DNA of 64,000 bases from Gammaproteobacteria bacterium (lineage in GTDB: Bacteria; Pseudomonadota; Gammaproteobacteria; Pseudomonadales; Halieaceae): positions 1 to 64,000 of the forward strand of contig JANSYN010000007.1 in NCBI GenBank assembly GCA_024742415.1, read 5' to 3'. The notes below the pieces were generated by a model, which did no database searches, had not been told where the DNA came from, and was given only the letters and a program-made list of their open reading frames with translations. Each line of letters opens with the position of its first letter. The first letter of the stretch is position 1. Made by a program: the position numbers and the translations under genes. This document shows positions 19,101 through 27,112 of this stretch, piece after piece.

Positions 19101-21113
19101 GGCGGCTTCGACATCACCCTGGGTAACCCGCCCTGGCGCAAGGTGGAGTGGCAGGAAGGCGGCATTCTGGGTGACCACAACCCGGCCTTCGTACTGCACA
19201 AACTCAGCGCCAAACAACTGACCGATGAGCGTGAAGCGGCCTTTGCGCGCAGCCCGCAATTGGAGCAGGCGTGGTTTGATGAGCTGGCGGAGGCGGAAGG
19301 CTCACAGGCGTTCCTCAATGCCACCCAGAACTACCCGCAGCTGAAAGGTGTGCAGACCAATCTGTATAAATGCTTTCTGCCCCGGGCCTGGGCTAATGTG
19401 AACGAGAAGGGCGTGAGTGGCTTCCTGCATCCGGAAGGGATTTACGATGATCCCAAGGGTGGGGGATTCCGGCGTGAGATTTATCGGCGTTTGCGGGCGC
19501 ACTTTCAGTTTCAAAACCAGCGGATGCTGTTTCCAATTGGCCACCGCGTTAAGTTCAGTACAAATGTATATGGCCCGGTACGTGACGTTCCCAGCTTCAA
19601 CAACATCGCGAACCTGTTTGTGCCTCAAACCATTGATGCGGCTTTTGCACATGATGGGCTGGGGCTGGTTGGTGGTATCAAAGATGAAGAGACTGGCGAC
19701 TGGAACCAAGTGGGTCACCGCGACCGCATTATCGTAATCGGCCAGCACGAACTGGCGCTGTTCGCCCAGCTCTACGACGAAGCCGGCACCGACGCTCTGG
19801 AAGCCCGCCTGCCGGCACTGCATGCCCGGCAGCTCACCGACGTACTGGAAAAATTCGCCGCCCAGCCCCGCCGACTGGGGGATCTGAAAGGGCAGTATCT
19901 GTCACTGGAAATGTGGCACGAAACCAACGCCCAGAAAGACGATACCATCAAACGGGAAACCCGTTTCCCGGAAAACCCGGAGCAATGGATACTCTCCGGC
20001 CCTCATTTCTACGTCGGCAGCCCGCTCTACAAAACCCCGAGGGCGGTCTGCACCGAGAAAGGCCATTACGACATCCTCGACATGCAAACCATGCCGGACG
20101 ACTATCTTCCTCGAACCAACTACATCCCCGCCTGCGACCCCGCCACCTACCGCGACCGCACCCCGCGCGTGCCCTGGGTGGAACAGGGCGAGCATCGGGA
20201 GCGGTTGGTGACGAAGTATTATCGGTTGGTTAATCGTGAGATGGTCGGGACTTCATCAGAGCGAACACTGATGACCACCATCGCTCCGAAAGGTGTAGGT
20301 CATATCCACACTTGTTTAAGCACGATATACAAGAACGATAGGGATCTATTGGATCTGTTCTGCTACACGGTTTCGATTCCGCTGGATTTCCGCGTGAAGA
20401 GCACAGGTGTTGGACATGTAAACAAGTCCCTTCTTAATCAGCTGCCTTTGCTCAGTGATGCATATTATCGACCGGCGTTGCATGCCCGTGCTTTGTCCTT
20501 AGTCAGCGTCACTAATCGGTACGACGACCTCTGGCAATCCAACTGGCAAGACACCTTCCGCCAACAACAATGGGCCACCCGCGAACCCATCGCCGCGCTT
20601 CCGCAGGACTTTTTCTTAGAACTCACCCCCGAGTGGCAACGCAACAACGCCCTGCGCACCGACTACGCCCGCCGGCAGGCCCTGGTGGAAATCGACGTCC
20701 TAGTCGCCCAGGCCCTCGGCCTCACCCTGGAAGAACTGCTCACCATCTATCGCGTCCAGTTCCCCGTGATGCGCCAGTACGAAGCCGACACCTGGTACGA
20801 CCAAGCCGGTCGCATCGTCTTCACCCCCAGCAAAGGCCTGGTGGGCGTTGGCCTGCCGCGCAAGGCCCGCAACAGCGACTTGGGCGACGGCACCCACTAC
20901 GCTATTCAGGCAGGCGCCCGGCAGGAACAGGGTGTCGCCCTTGGTTGGGAAGACATCCAGCACCTCACTGGCGGCACCGTCAGCAAAACCTTCATGGATG
21001 ATACGCTGCCGGGCGGCCCCACCGAGCGCACCGTTGAATATAGCGCACCGTTCTTCCGCCCGGATCGGGAGGCCGATTATCGAGTGGCATGGGAGATATT
21101 CAGCCGTGACTGA
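16143..21113 (+). CDS. Very large Eco57I/PglX-like adenine DNA methyltransferase
   Basis: This 1656-residue protein carries an N6-adenine methylase core. The SAM motif region is CEPAMGSAAFLNEAV (about 580-595), followed by FGVDLNPIAVELAEVSLWLN, and the catalytic motif is NPPW (about 994-997). The ~500 residues before the core and ~600 after it are expected to give target recognition and partner contacts. Proteins like this modify host DNA in DISARM (DrmMI) and BREX (PglX) systems. No separate nuclease or PLD-type DrmC is adjacent. It is 9 bp after the SNF2 gene, and its end overlaps the next small gene by 8 bp. DNA and codon use are GC-rich here compared with the genes at 21.6-28.5 kb. Confidence 0.85.
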   Translation: MAIQDTAATFIGLANDNEFFSAHYLAEVFQGDFADTIKEWEAREEAAKEQGADYTTPHRALRNLNQRYFALRHTLKSERNAAERIRLQREFFQALVAVFGIPWQAQNREVAPHTELPVLAALGDQLWVLGALDTNNEGEDPLSLELHSNQFFGPGPHHDKLKNTSWYSILNEAVFRQSTPHNESPPRWVLLLSDRQGILIDRYKWSQNRMLRFDWEEILGRRDDKTLKATAVLLHRESLAPDEGQCRLDSLDENSHKHAFAVSDDLKYALRQAIELLGNEAAEQLIEQARERKEGIYTGQNALEADQLSRECLRYMYRLLFLFYIEARPELGYLPASDETWRRGYSLESLRDLESVRLTTEESRRGRYFHASLQRMFGLIYAGNERRRQADHYHESVANAFTLQGLDSHLFDPAKTPLLNRVVFSNATLQQVIQSMSLTRPTSGRRRRGRVSYTQLGINQLGAVYEALLSYRGFFAIEDLYEVAPKGQNINPDELDTGYFVTREQLEEFNDNERVYDKIDGSKRLRIHPKGKFIYRMAGRDREKSASYYTPEVLTKSLVKYTLKERLTDDVTADDILNLTICEPAMGSAAFLNEAVNQLGEAYLTLKQQELGQRIPHEDYQRELQRVKMHIADHNVFGVDLNPIAVELAEVSLWLNALSGGHNVPWFGYQLFTGNSLIGARREVYPKIALKKQAKEGLWYNHAPRRLNPETLLSPAGEGGRSGNDIYHFLLPDPGMAGYKDNVAKQLRPDAFKQIKVWKKDFCAPLDEAEIGILQSLSSAVDRLWREHTQMLAQHRRRTEDTYPLWGQQGVEEYHTSTHEKDALRNHGIFNTNARMASPYRRLKLAMDYWCALWFWPLDKVDQLPDRQKWLFDLNTILNSAGTFDFAPQQESLLDSGSDLQDGSQQDQGDTFVKPIEDLFAAEAPQPSLREETAAVREVSNQRGELNLEKLFKNPFFNTLAIANELSEHYRFFHWELAFADVFAQRGGFDITLGNPPWRKVEWQEGGILGDHNPAFVLHKLSAKQLTDEREAAFARSPQLEQAWFDELAEAEGSQAFLNATQNYPQLKGVQTNLYKCFLPRAWANVNEKGVSGFLHPEGIYDDPKGGGFRREIYRRLRAHFQFQNQRMLFPIGHRVKFSTNVYGPVRDVPSFNNIANLFVPQTIDAAFAHDGLGLVGGIKDEETGDWNQVGHRDRIIVIGQHELALFAQLYDEAGTDALEARLPALHARQLTDVLEKFAAQPRRLGDLKGQYLSLEMWHETNAQKDDTIKRETRFPENPEQWILSGPHFYVGSPLYKTPRAVCTEKGHYDILDMQTMPDDYLPRTNYIPACDPATYRDRTPRVPWVEQGEHRERLVTKYYRLVNREMVGTSSERTLMTTIAPKGVGHIHTCLSTIYKNDRDLLDLFCYTVSIPLDFRVKSTGVGHVNKSLLNQLPLLSDAYYRPALHARALSLVSVTNRYDDLWQSNWQDTFRQQQWATREPIAALPQDFFLELTPEWQRNNALRTDYARRQALVEIDVLVAQALGLTLEELLTIYRVQFPVMRQYEADTWYDQAGRIVFTPSKGLVGVGLPRKARNSDLGDGTHYAIQAGARQEQGVALGWEDIQHLTGGTVSKTFMDDTLPGGPTERTVEYSAPFFRPDREADYRVAWEIFSRD

Positions 21114-21417
21114 AACAACAACGAGAAACTGCCCATGGGGTTATTCCTGCAAGAAGACCTGGGAGAGCCTGCAATCCACACGGGAAGAAGGAGTGCGGTT
21201 TTGTGGCGATTGTCAGAAGGAAGTTTTCTGGGTGGGGAGCCAGGAGGAACTGGCGGCGAAAGTCATGCTCAATCGCTGTGTCTGCTTCAGTTCCAGTTTA
21301 CTAGGGCCTGAGGTGGCCGACGAAGAGTCGGTAGTGCTTCTGGTTGGCTCAGTCGATTCATCTTACGAGTACGGCGCTGCGCCGAAAGATAAGGTCGACG
21401 ATGACTTTCCTTTTTAG
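21106..21417 (+). CDS. Small four-cysteine (zinc-ribbon-like) protein
   Basis: A GTG at 21106 overlaps the methylase stop by 8 bp and opens a 103-residue frame. Cys9-x5-Cys15 and Cys33-x2-Cys36 (FCGDCQKEVFWV) form a probable zinc-binding knuckle pair. An acidic tail follows, with another CVC near residue 60. I do not recognise a named family, although similar short proteins with a KTWESL-like motif before a CxxC pair are common hypotheticals. Tight coupling to the methylase suggests a linked function, but the small size could also mean it is a passenger. Confidence 0.62.
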   Translation: MTETTTRNCPWGYSCKKTWESLQSTREEGVRFCGDCQKEVFWVGSQEELAAKVMLNRCVCFSSSLLGPEVADEESVVLLVGSVDSSYEYGAAPKDKVDDDFPF

Positions 21418-21624
21418 ATCATGGAATCGTGATGCTGGATGGCTGGGGACGAGGTCAGTGAACAGGACCGTGCAGTTACCCCCTCTTTTTGAGTTTCCTC
21501 GGGGCGGTTGGTGCGCTATATGAGGACTGAGCCAGTGGATCGGAGAGCGATGCAGGAAAAATCATCTCAGGCTGTTCGCGGTCCTGATTAGGGCGGGCGG
21601 CAGGTTTTAAGGGTTAGGGAGTCT
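21418..21624. other. Intergenic space before DarT
   Basis: No gene is seen here. The gap marks a visible change to a less GC-rich stretch and could be the left junction of an inserted module. A loose CCCC/GGGG inverted arrangement near 21480-21505 is too weak to call a terminator. Confidence 0.4.
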
Positions 21625-22554
21625 TTGCGCATGGAATGGATTATTGGCCTGCTGATAGTGGGGTGGCTTGTGTCAGTTTTTGACACAGGCAAATCTGGCC
21701 GAACTGATACCCTTAGGAAAACCGCGGGAAGCAAGCCCACTATAGCCGCGGAGCAGGCGGTTCGGAGTCGCTCATCAGCCGACAGAAATAAAGTCGCTGG
21801 TAGTGCTGGTAGTGCTGGCAGTGCTGGCAGTGCTGGTCGTAGAGGACCGACCAAACGAAGTACTGACCATGCGCAGGAAGATCTGCAAAACTGGGACAAC
21901 TGGTTGAATGATAATTGGGGTAAGGCACCCGCCTGGGAAAGCCCGGAATTTCTGCAGGCCAAAAAACTTCTGAATGGCAATGGTGTTACCGCGTTCTGGC
22001 ATATGACGCACAAGAATAATGTTCGGAACATACTCAGTAGGGGGATTTTAAGCCATGCAGAGGCGCATAGAACAGAGAAAATAGTAGATCTTTCTGATGC
22101 CAGCGTACAGCAACGCAGGACCGTTGCAGAACCGGTATTTGGCAGGCGCCTGCACGAGTATGCCCCGCTCTATGTCAGCGTGCGCAACCCTATGCTTTAT
22201 CGTTTAAAAAATCTGAATAGCAACCTGTGCCTGCTTGAAGTTTCGCTGGAGGTATTGCGCGATACCGCGAGCGGCGATCTGGTTTATACCGATGGTAACG
22301 CCGCTTCAGCCGCCACGCGTTTCCTGACGGGAATGGACTGTTTCGCGCAATTGCCATGGGACGTTTTGACAGCGGAGTACTGGAGTGACAAGGATGATGG
22401 TAAGCGAAAACGCTGTGCAGAGGTGTTGATCCATCCCAAAGTGTCTTCACGCCACATATTGAAGGTTCACTGTTTTTCGCGAGAGCTGGCCAGAGAATTG
22501 AGCGGTGTCCACGACGATGTGGCCTGTAATCCATCTCTGTTTTTTGGAGCTTGA
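21625..22554 (+). CDS. darT: DarT-type DNA ADP-ribosyltransferase toxin with membrane anchor
   Basis: Residues ~115-309 match the DarT fold: AFWHMTHKNNVRNILSRGIL at the NAD-binding start, a YVSVRNPMLYRL segment, the NAASAATRF motif, and KRKRCAEVLIHP with the likely catalytic Glu266. DarT enzymes transfer ADP-ribose from NAD to thymidine in single-stranded DNA and block replication. Unusually, residues 1-17 are a hydrophobic helix (MEWIIGLLIVGWLVSVF), followed by a basic stretch and a (GSA)4 linker at about 59-70. The toxin may therefore be tethered to the inner membrane. The antitoxin-like macro protein starts 2 bp after its stop. The known toxin is usually about 200 residues and soluble; this one is 309. 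Confidence 0.82.
   Translation: MRMEWIIGLLIVGWLVSVFDTGKSGRTDTLRKTAGSKPTIAAEQAVRSRSSADRNKVAGSAGSAGSAGSAGRRGPTKRSTDHAQEDLQNWDNWLNDNWGKAPAWESPEFLQAKKLLNGNGVTAFWHMTHKNNVRNILSRGILSHAEAHRTEKIVDLSDASVQQRRTVAEPVFGRRLHEYAPLYVSVRNPMLYRLKNLNSNLCLLEVSLEVLRDTASGDLVYTDGNAASAATRFLTGMDCFAQLPWDVLTAEYWSDKDDGKRKRCAEVLIHPKVSSRHILKVHCFSRELARELSGVHDDVACNPSLFFGA
21799..21834 (+). repeat. Four 9-bp tandem repeats coding Gly-Ser-Ala linker
   Basis: Four units of GGY-AGT-GCT lie in frame within the toxin gene, between the membrane-anchor region and the enzyme domain. Codons are nearly identical between units, pointing to slippage expansion and a length-variable flexible tether. Confidence 0.9.
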
Positions 22555-22555
22555 A

Positions 22556-23257
22556 ATGCCAGTTGAGATAGTTACTGGGAACATATTTACCAGCCGAAGC
22601 CAGACTCTGGTCAATACAGTCAACTGCGTCGGCGTAATGGGCGCGGGTATCGCATTGGAGTGCCGACTCCGTTATCCCGGGATGTATGAAAAGTATCTGG
22701 AGCTTTGTCAGAAAAAGCAGTTGGATGTCGGTCTGTTGTGGTTGTATAAGACCGAGCAACGCTGGGTCCTGAACTTTCCCACCAAGAAACATTGGAAGCA
22801 TCCATCCCGGGAGGAGTATTTGCGTAGTGGCCTTGAAAAGTTTATAGAAAGCTACGTCAGCAGGGGTATTACATCAATCGCTTTTCCGCTGCTCGGTGCC
22901 GACAAGGGCGGTATAGCGAAGTCTGTAAGCCAGGCAATAATGCTCGAATACCTTGGCGATCTGGATATTCCTGTCGAGATTTATCGCTACGACCCGAGCG
23001 CAGAGGATGAAGTGTTTAATCGTTTCAAGGCGCGTCTTAGGTCGCTGGGTAGCGATCAGGCGTGCAAGTTTACGGGAATCAAAAGGCCACAAATGCAAGC
23101 GCTGATCGAGGGGTTGAATAACGAAAAAATCTGCCAGGTTAATCAACTGCTTGGCATTGAGGGTGTTGGTCTGGCAACTGTGGAGAAAGTGTTCCGTATA
23201 GCAATGGATACACAGCAGATCGAGAGCGGTGCAGATAGCATGCGGCTGTTTGACTAG
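22556..23257 (+). CDS. darG: DarG-type macro-domain antitoxin (DNA ADP-ribosylglycohydrolase)
   Basis: The ATG at 22556 follows the toxin stop with a GGAG site and gives 233 residues. The macro domain (residues 1-155) has VTGNIF, NTVNCVGVMGAGIAL, NFPTKKHW and FPLLGADKGG, all close to DarG/TARG1-type macro domains that remove ADP-ribose from thymidine. The C-terminal 75 residues are helical and shorter than in the longer DarG proteins, in which that part also binds DarT directly. Here neutralisation may therefore rely more on enzymatic reversal. The C-terminal LLGIEGVGLATVEK segment resembles a helix-hairpin-helix DNA-binding element. Confidence 0.85.
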   Translation: MPVEIVTGNIFTSRSQTLVNTVNCVGVMGAGIALECRLRYPGMYEKYLELCQKKQLDVGLLWLYKTEQRWVLNFPTKKHWKHPSREEYLRSGLEKFIESYVSRGITSIAFPLLGADKGGIAKSVSQAIMLEYLGDLDIPVEIYRYDPSAEDEVFNRFKARLRSLGSDQACKFTGIKRPQMQALIEGLNNEKICQVNQLLGIEGVGLATVEKVFRIAMDTQQIESGADSMRLFD

Positions 23258-23310
23258 TCAACGATGATATGGGGTAAGCCCCGCGTTTTAAACGTTTTGG
23301 AGAATACCAG

Positions 23311-25005
23311 ATGCTTGCAGGCTACATAGAAAAGACGTTGTTAGATACCGGCGCAGCTTCGCTCACCGACGGTTTTCTGATTGCGCTTGTGCTGGCATTT
23401 GTAACCGCTATTGTGGCGCGCCGCAGCAATCGTGCGCACTCGTATACGAACTACGCGCCTACGTTACTGACTACCCTCGGGATACTGGGTACTTTTGCCG
23501 GTATTATTACTGGGCTTCTGGCGTTCAATATCGAAAACATCGACGCAAGTATTGGTGAATTGTTGGGCGGGTTGAAGACAGCCTTCACGACCAGCCTGGT
23601 GGGTATGGCGCTCTCAATCACCTATAAGTTATTGGTGGCTACAGGCTGGATCACGCCCGGGGCTTCAGAGCATATTGACGAGGAGGAAATCGGTATCGCC
23701 GAACTGTATGGCGTAATGAGGGAGCAGTCTACCGGCATCGAAGCGCTGAGAACGGCTATTGGGGGCGATAATGAGGCGAGCCTGGTTGGCCAGATGAAAC
23801 TGATGCGCTCAGACGTGGGGGACAACCACAAAAAAACAGCCAGAGAAATGGAATCCGTGTTGACGCTGTTGACAAAAATCAGCGTAAACAGTGAAAAGCA
23901 GGCTGCGGCATTTGCGGAGTTTCAGGATCGCCTTTGGATAAAACTTCAGGATTTCGCCGACATGATGTCGAAGTCAGCCACTGAGCAGGTGATCAACGCG
24001 CTTAAAGACGTTATCAGCGATTTTAATAAACACCTGGTTGATCAGTTTGGAGAGAACTTCAAACAGCTAAACGCAGCAGTACTGGAGCTGGTGCGATGGC
24101 AGGAAAACTACAAACAACAGCTGCTGCAGATGACAGAGCAATATCAACAGGGCGTTCAAGCTATCACTCAAACTGAAACTGCGGTGGCCCATATCAGTGA
24201 AGAATCCCGGGCAATACCGGCGAGTATGCAGGCGCTCAAATCCGTTCTGGAGGTCAATCAGCATCAGCTTAATGAGTTGGAGCGTCACCTGGATGCATTT
24301 AAGGACATCCGGGACAGGGCAGTCGAGGCGGTTCCTGAAATTCGCAAGCAAATCACTGAAACAGTAGAAGGAATGGCAGCCGCTACTGGCCATTTAACCA
24401 CAGGCGTAGCTGAAAGCGCTGATCAACTGAAAGCCGCTATCGTGGAAGGGAGTGAGGAATTTGTCCGGAACAGCCAGTTGGTTAACGATTCGTTGAGCAA
24501 TACATCCAGTATGGTTACAGATAACACAGAACAGACCCGGCAGTTGCTGGATGATGCACTCACAGAAACCAATGCAGTCTTAAGGGTGCTAGTGGCCGAT
24601 CTTAAGGATGATTGTGGCAAGCTTACTGAATCCTATCGTGGTGCCAGTGAATCTCTGGTGTCTGAAACTGAGCAAATGAAGGTCCGCTTTGAAGAATCTC
24701 TGGGCAATATGCGCAACCGGCTATCGGAAGACATGCAGAGATTGATAGAGCAGCAAGCGCAGGAGAATCAGCGCGTGCTGAGTGGTATGAGTCGTCACGC
24801 CGATGCTGCCTTGCAGGACACCGCAGAGTCGGTACAGAAACAGGTGAAAGCCCTGGATGACGCGCTTTCACATGAAATGAGTCGGGTTATGACCGAGATG
24901 GGCAAGGCGCTGGCGACTATCTCCGGAAAATTCACCAGCGATTATGAGTCCCTCGTTGCTGGCATGAATAAGATCGTTCAGCTGCGAGGGGCGGGTGAGT
25001 CATGA
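23311..25005 (+). CDS. zorA: ZorA-like proton-channel (MotA/ExbB-type) defence protein with long tail
   Basis: This 564-residue protein has three to four membrane helices in its first ~115 residues (LIALVLAFVTAIVA; LGILGTFAGIITGLLAF; GLKTAFTTSLVGMALSI), typical of MotA/TolQ/ExbB-type proton channels. About 400 residues of Glu/Gln-rich heptads follow, predicting a very long cytoplasmic coiled coil. This is the layout of ZorA in Zorya anti-phage systems, where the tail transmits motor motion to cytoplasmic effectors. A GGAG site precedes the ATG at 23311. The stop overlaps the next start by 4 bp, so ZorA and ZorB are coupled. Confidence 0.87.
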   Translation: MLAGYIEKTLLDTGAASLTDGFLIALVLAFVTAIVARRSNRAHSYTNYAPTLLTTLGILGTFAGIITGLLAFNIENIDASIGELLGGLKTAFTTSLVGMALSITYKLLVATGWITPGASEHIDEEEIGIAELYGVMREQSTGIEALRTAIGGDNEASLVGQMKLMRSDVGDNHKKTAREMESVLTLLTKISVNSEKQAAAFAEFQDRLWIKLQDFADMMSKSATEQVINALKDVISDFNKHLVDQFGENFKQLNAAVLELVRWQENYKQQLLQMTEQYQQGVQAITQTETAVAHISEESRAIPASMQALKSVLEVNQHQLNELERHLDAFKDIRDRAVEAVPEIRKQITETVEGMAAATGHLTTGVAESADQLKAAIVEGSEEFVRNSQLVNDSLSNTSSMVTDNTEQTRQLLDDALTETNAVLRVLVADLKDDCGKLTESYRGASESLVSETEQMKVRFEESLGNMRNRLSEDMQRLIEQQAQENQRVLSGMSRHADAALQDTAESVQKQVKALDDALSHEMSRVMTEMGKALATISGKFTSDYESLVAGMNKIVQLRGAGES

Positions 25006-25709
25006 GTCGGCTGCTGGACCCCAAGGCCTCCGAGCAGGAGGAGTCCCATTGGCTGTCGGTATCGGATCTGATGGCTGGCTTGATGATGGTGTTTTTGTTC
25101 ATTGCGATAGCGCTAATGCGCGATGCGTTTATTGAACGCGACAAGATCAAGGAGGTGGCTATCGCGTATCAAGAAAATCAGGTAGCTATCTACGATGCGC
25201 TGATGGGAGAGTTTGAGGATGATTTACAGCGCTGGGACGCCTACATCGACAAGGAGTCTCTTACCTTTACATTTCGTTCACCTGACGTGCTGTTTGCGCA
25301 GGGTGAGATTGAGCTCAGCCCTCGCTATCAGGCACTACTCATCGAGTTTTTCCCGCGTTATATGCAGGTGCTAAATCGTTTCTCTGATTCCATCAACGAA
25401 GTGAGGATTGAGGGTCACACAAGCAGCGTATGGAATCGCTCCTCTACTGACGAAGAAGCATACTTTCATAATATGGCGCTGTCGCAGGGCAGGACCAGAA
25501 GCGTTCTGGCCTTTGTCCACAACATGGATGAAGTAGAGCAATACAGACCCTGGATAAAGCGGCATTTTGCCGCGGTTGGGTTGTCATCCTCCCGGCTGGT
25601 ACTCGACGACTCAGGGGTCGAAGACAGAAACCGGTCCAGACGTGTCACCTTTCGCGTGATTACTAATGCCGATATTCAGATGCGGAAAATTCTGGAGCTG
25701 GGTGAGTGA
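25002..25709 (+). CDS. zorB: ZorB-like MotB/OmpA-type stator protein
   Basis: The 235-residue product has one membrane helix (about 20-40) containing SVSDLMAGLMMVFLFIA. Asp22 there is the likely proton-carrying residue, as in MotB. A periplasmic OmpA-like peptidoglycan-binding domain follows (EGHTSS, SQGRTRSVLAFV, DRNRSRRVTFRV). In Zorya, ZorB dimers inside a ZorA pentamer anchor to the cell wall. Both its start and its stop overlap neighbours by 4 bp (ATGA and GTGA), so it is the middle gene of a coupled trio. Confidence 0.88.
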   Translation: MSRLLDPKASEQEESHWLSVSDLMAGLMMVFLFIAIALMRDAFIERDKIKEVAIAYQENQVAIYDALMGEFEDDLQRWDAYIDKESLTFTFRSPDVLFAQGEIELSPRYQALLIEFFPRYMQVLNRFSDSINEVRIEGHTSSVWNRSSTDEEAYFHNMALSQGRTRSVLAFVHNMDEVEQYRPWIKRHFAAVGLSSSRLVLDDSGVEDRNRSRRVTFRVITNADIQMRKILELGE

Positions 25710-26830
25710 AGATAAAGGCGGATTTTTCAGATCTGTGGGATAGCGTCAAGCGAATGGGTTCTCACAACGTAGAGTTTGACATTACAGCGGAACACTCTGA
25801 TGACCTTGAGCTGGATGCAGAACTTTCAAGTACTGCCGGTCGTGATGTCGTACTGGATGATCTCAATACTGACAATGGGGTTCTCAGTGTTGAAGGGCGG
25901 CAAGTGCTGTTGTTCATTCCTGACCACGGTAGAAATATCGACGAGGTACTCGCCGGCAGAGAGGAGGGGCGCAAGTTTCACGTTGCTGACTGCCGAACGT
26001 TGGAATCCATGCGGGAGCAAAAGCGATTTGATCGGTACAAAGCGACCTACAATATAGGCGGCAAATTTCAAATCTATGGTGTTTCGTATGCTGACGGTAT
26101 AAAGCGTGAAGGTGAAATAGAGCTGCACGTTTGCAAAAACTGTCTTTCATATTTGAATTATCAGGGCTATTGCGGCGCTATCGGCGCAGCTAAAATGGAG
26201 ATTTACAAACAATTCAGCATTGCGGAGTTTTTGTCGACTTACAGCACTCTCTTCAAGAATATGCCTGCCCAGCATCAACTAGCGGACCTTGGCGGATACA
26301 GCGACAACTGGAAAGAAATTTCCGATCGTTATAGGGCGTCTGTCAATTTTCGTTGCGAATCTTGCAAGGTTGATCTTAATGCTCACCCGGGTTTTCTGCA
26401 TACACATCACATCAATGGGAATAAGCACGAAAATCATACTGCAAACTTGATGGCTTTGTGTCTCGACTGCCATCGCAAGCAGCCGAAGCATGGCTATATG
26501 CGCGTAACGCACGATAGCATGGTGACCATAAACCAGCTTCGGAAGGAGCAGGGGCAGTTGGAGGCCTCGGCAGGTTGGGATCAGGTTATCAGATTGGCTG
26601 ATAAAGCCCTGGACGGGTTACTTAGAAACTATGCTTCAAAGGGAATGCTTCCGCCGGAGGTGGGTTATGAAATTTTGGGGGCAGACGACGAGATTGTGGC
26701 GGAGCTTGAGCTGGCATGGCCGACTTCCAAGCGAGGTATTGCTATCAGTGAGATCGACCTGAAAGCTGCTAACGAACTGGGATGGCATGTACTGACGCTT
26801 GGCGATGCCTTAAGAAGCATGAACGGATAG
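25706..26830 (+). CDS. zorE: HNH endonuclease, ZorE-like effector
   Basis: A GTG overlapping the zorB stop starts a 374-residue protein. An HNH nuclease lies in the middle: the zinc pair FRCESC (about 215-218), HTHHINGNKHENH (His232-His235 region), then LMALCLDCH. The N-terminal 200 residues include a CKNC pair and no domain I recognise. The C-terminal segment (ELELAWPTSKRGIAI, then GWHVLTLGDAL) recalls the end of Vsr/PD-(D/E)xK-like folds and may be a DNA-binding or vestigial nuclease part. Type II Zorya consists of ZorA, ZorB and an HNH protein (ZorE), so order and domain fit. The proposed role is to nick or cut invading DNA. Confidence 0.78.
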   Translation: MKIKADFSDLWDSVKRMGSHNVEFDITAEHSDDLELDAELSSTAGRDVVLDDLNTDNGVLSVEGRQVLLFIPDHGRNIDEVLAGREEGRKFHVADCRTLESMREQKRFDRYKATYNIGGKFQIYGVSYADGIKREGEIELHVCKNCLSYLNYQGYCGAIGAAKMEIYKQFSIAEFLSTYSTLFKNMPAQHQLADLGGYSDNWKEISDRYRASVNFRCESCKVDLNAHPGFLHTHHINGNKHENHTANLMALCLDCHRKQPKHGYMRVTHDSMVTINQLRKEQGQLEASAGWDQVIRLADKALDGLLRNYASKGMLPPEVGYEILGADDEIVAELELAWPTSKRGIAISEIDLKAANELGWHVLTLGDALRSMNG

Positions 26831-27112
26831 TGCCCCGTACTTGCTAACCTGTCTTATGAGCGAGCGAAGTACTGGAAACAATAGAACTACAAAAAGGGCT
26901 TGTGAATACGTGTAATCAGACCGTGGGTTCTCGCGCCAGTACGAGAGTTCGTTTCGGGTTGTAAATACGCGTGGGGCTTGCCATTTTCGCCATCATGATA
27001 GACCGCAATAGTGTCAGTTATGGCGTTAGTCGTTTCCATATTTCCATTTTAAATCAATGTGATATCTGCTAGATTCAAATAAGGTAAAAACTTTTATATA
27101 AAGCGGACTCGG
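26831..27112. other. AT-rich intergenic space
   Basis: No gene is visible. The right half is clearly AT-rich and holds the candidate promoter at 27074-27102. It separates the Zorya-like module from the ATPase/helicase genes and may be another assembly junction. Confidence 0.5.
27074..27102 (+). promoter_or_regulatory. Candidate promoter for the DUF234-type ATPase gene
   Basis: A TTCAAA box and a TATAAA box are separated by exactly 17 bp in an AT-rich tract. The expected transcription start (about 27109) is only a few bases before the ATG at 27113, so the message would be nearly leaderless. The -35 match is weak. Confidence 0.4.
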
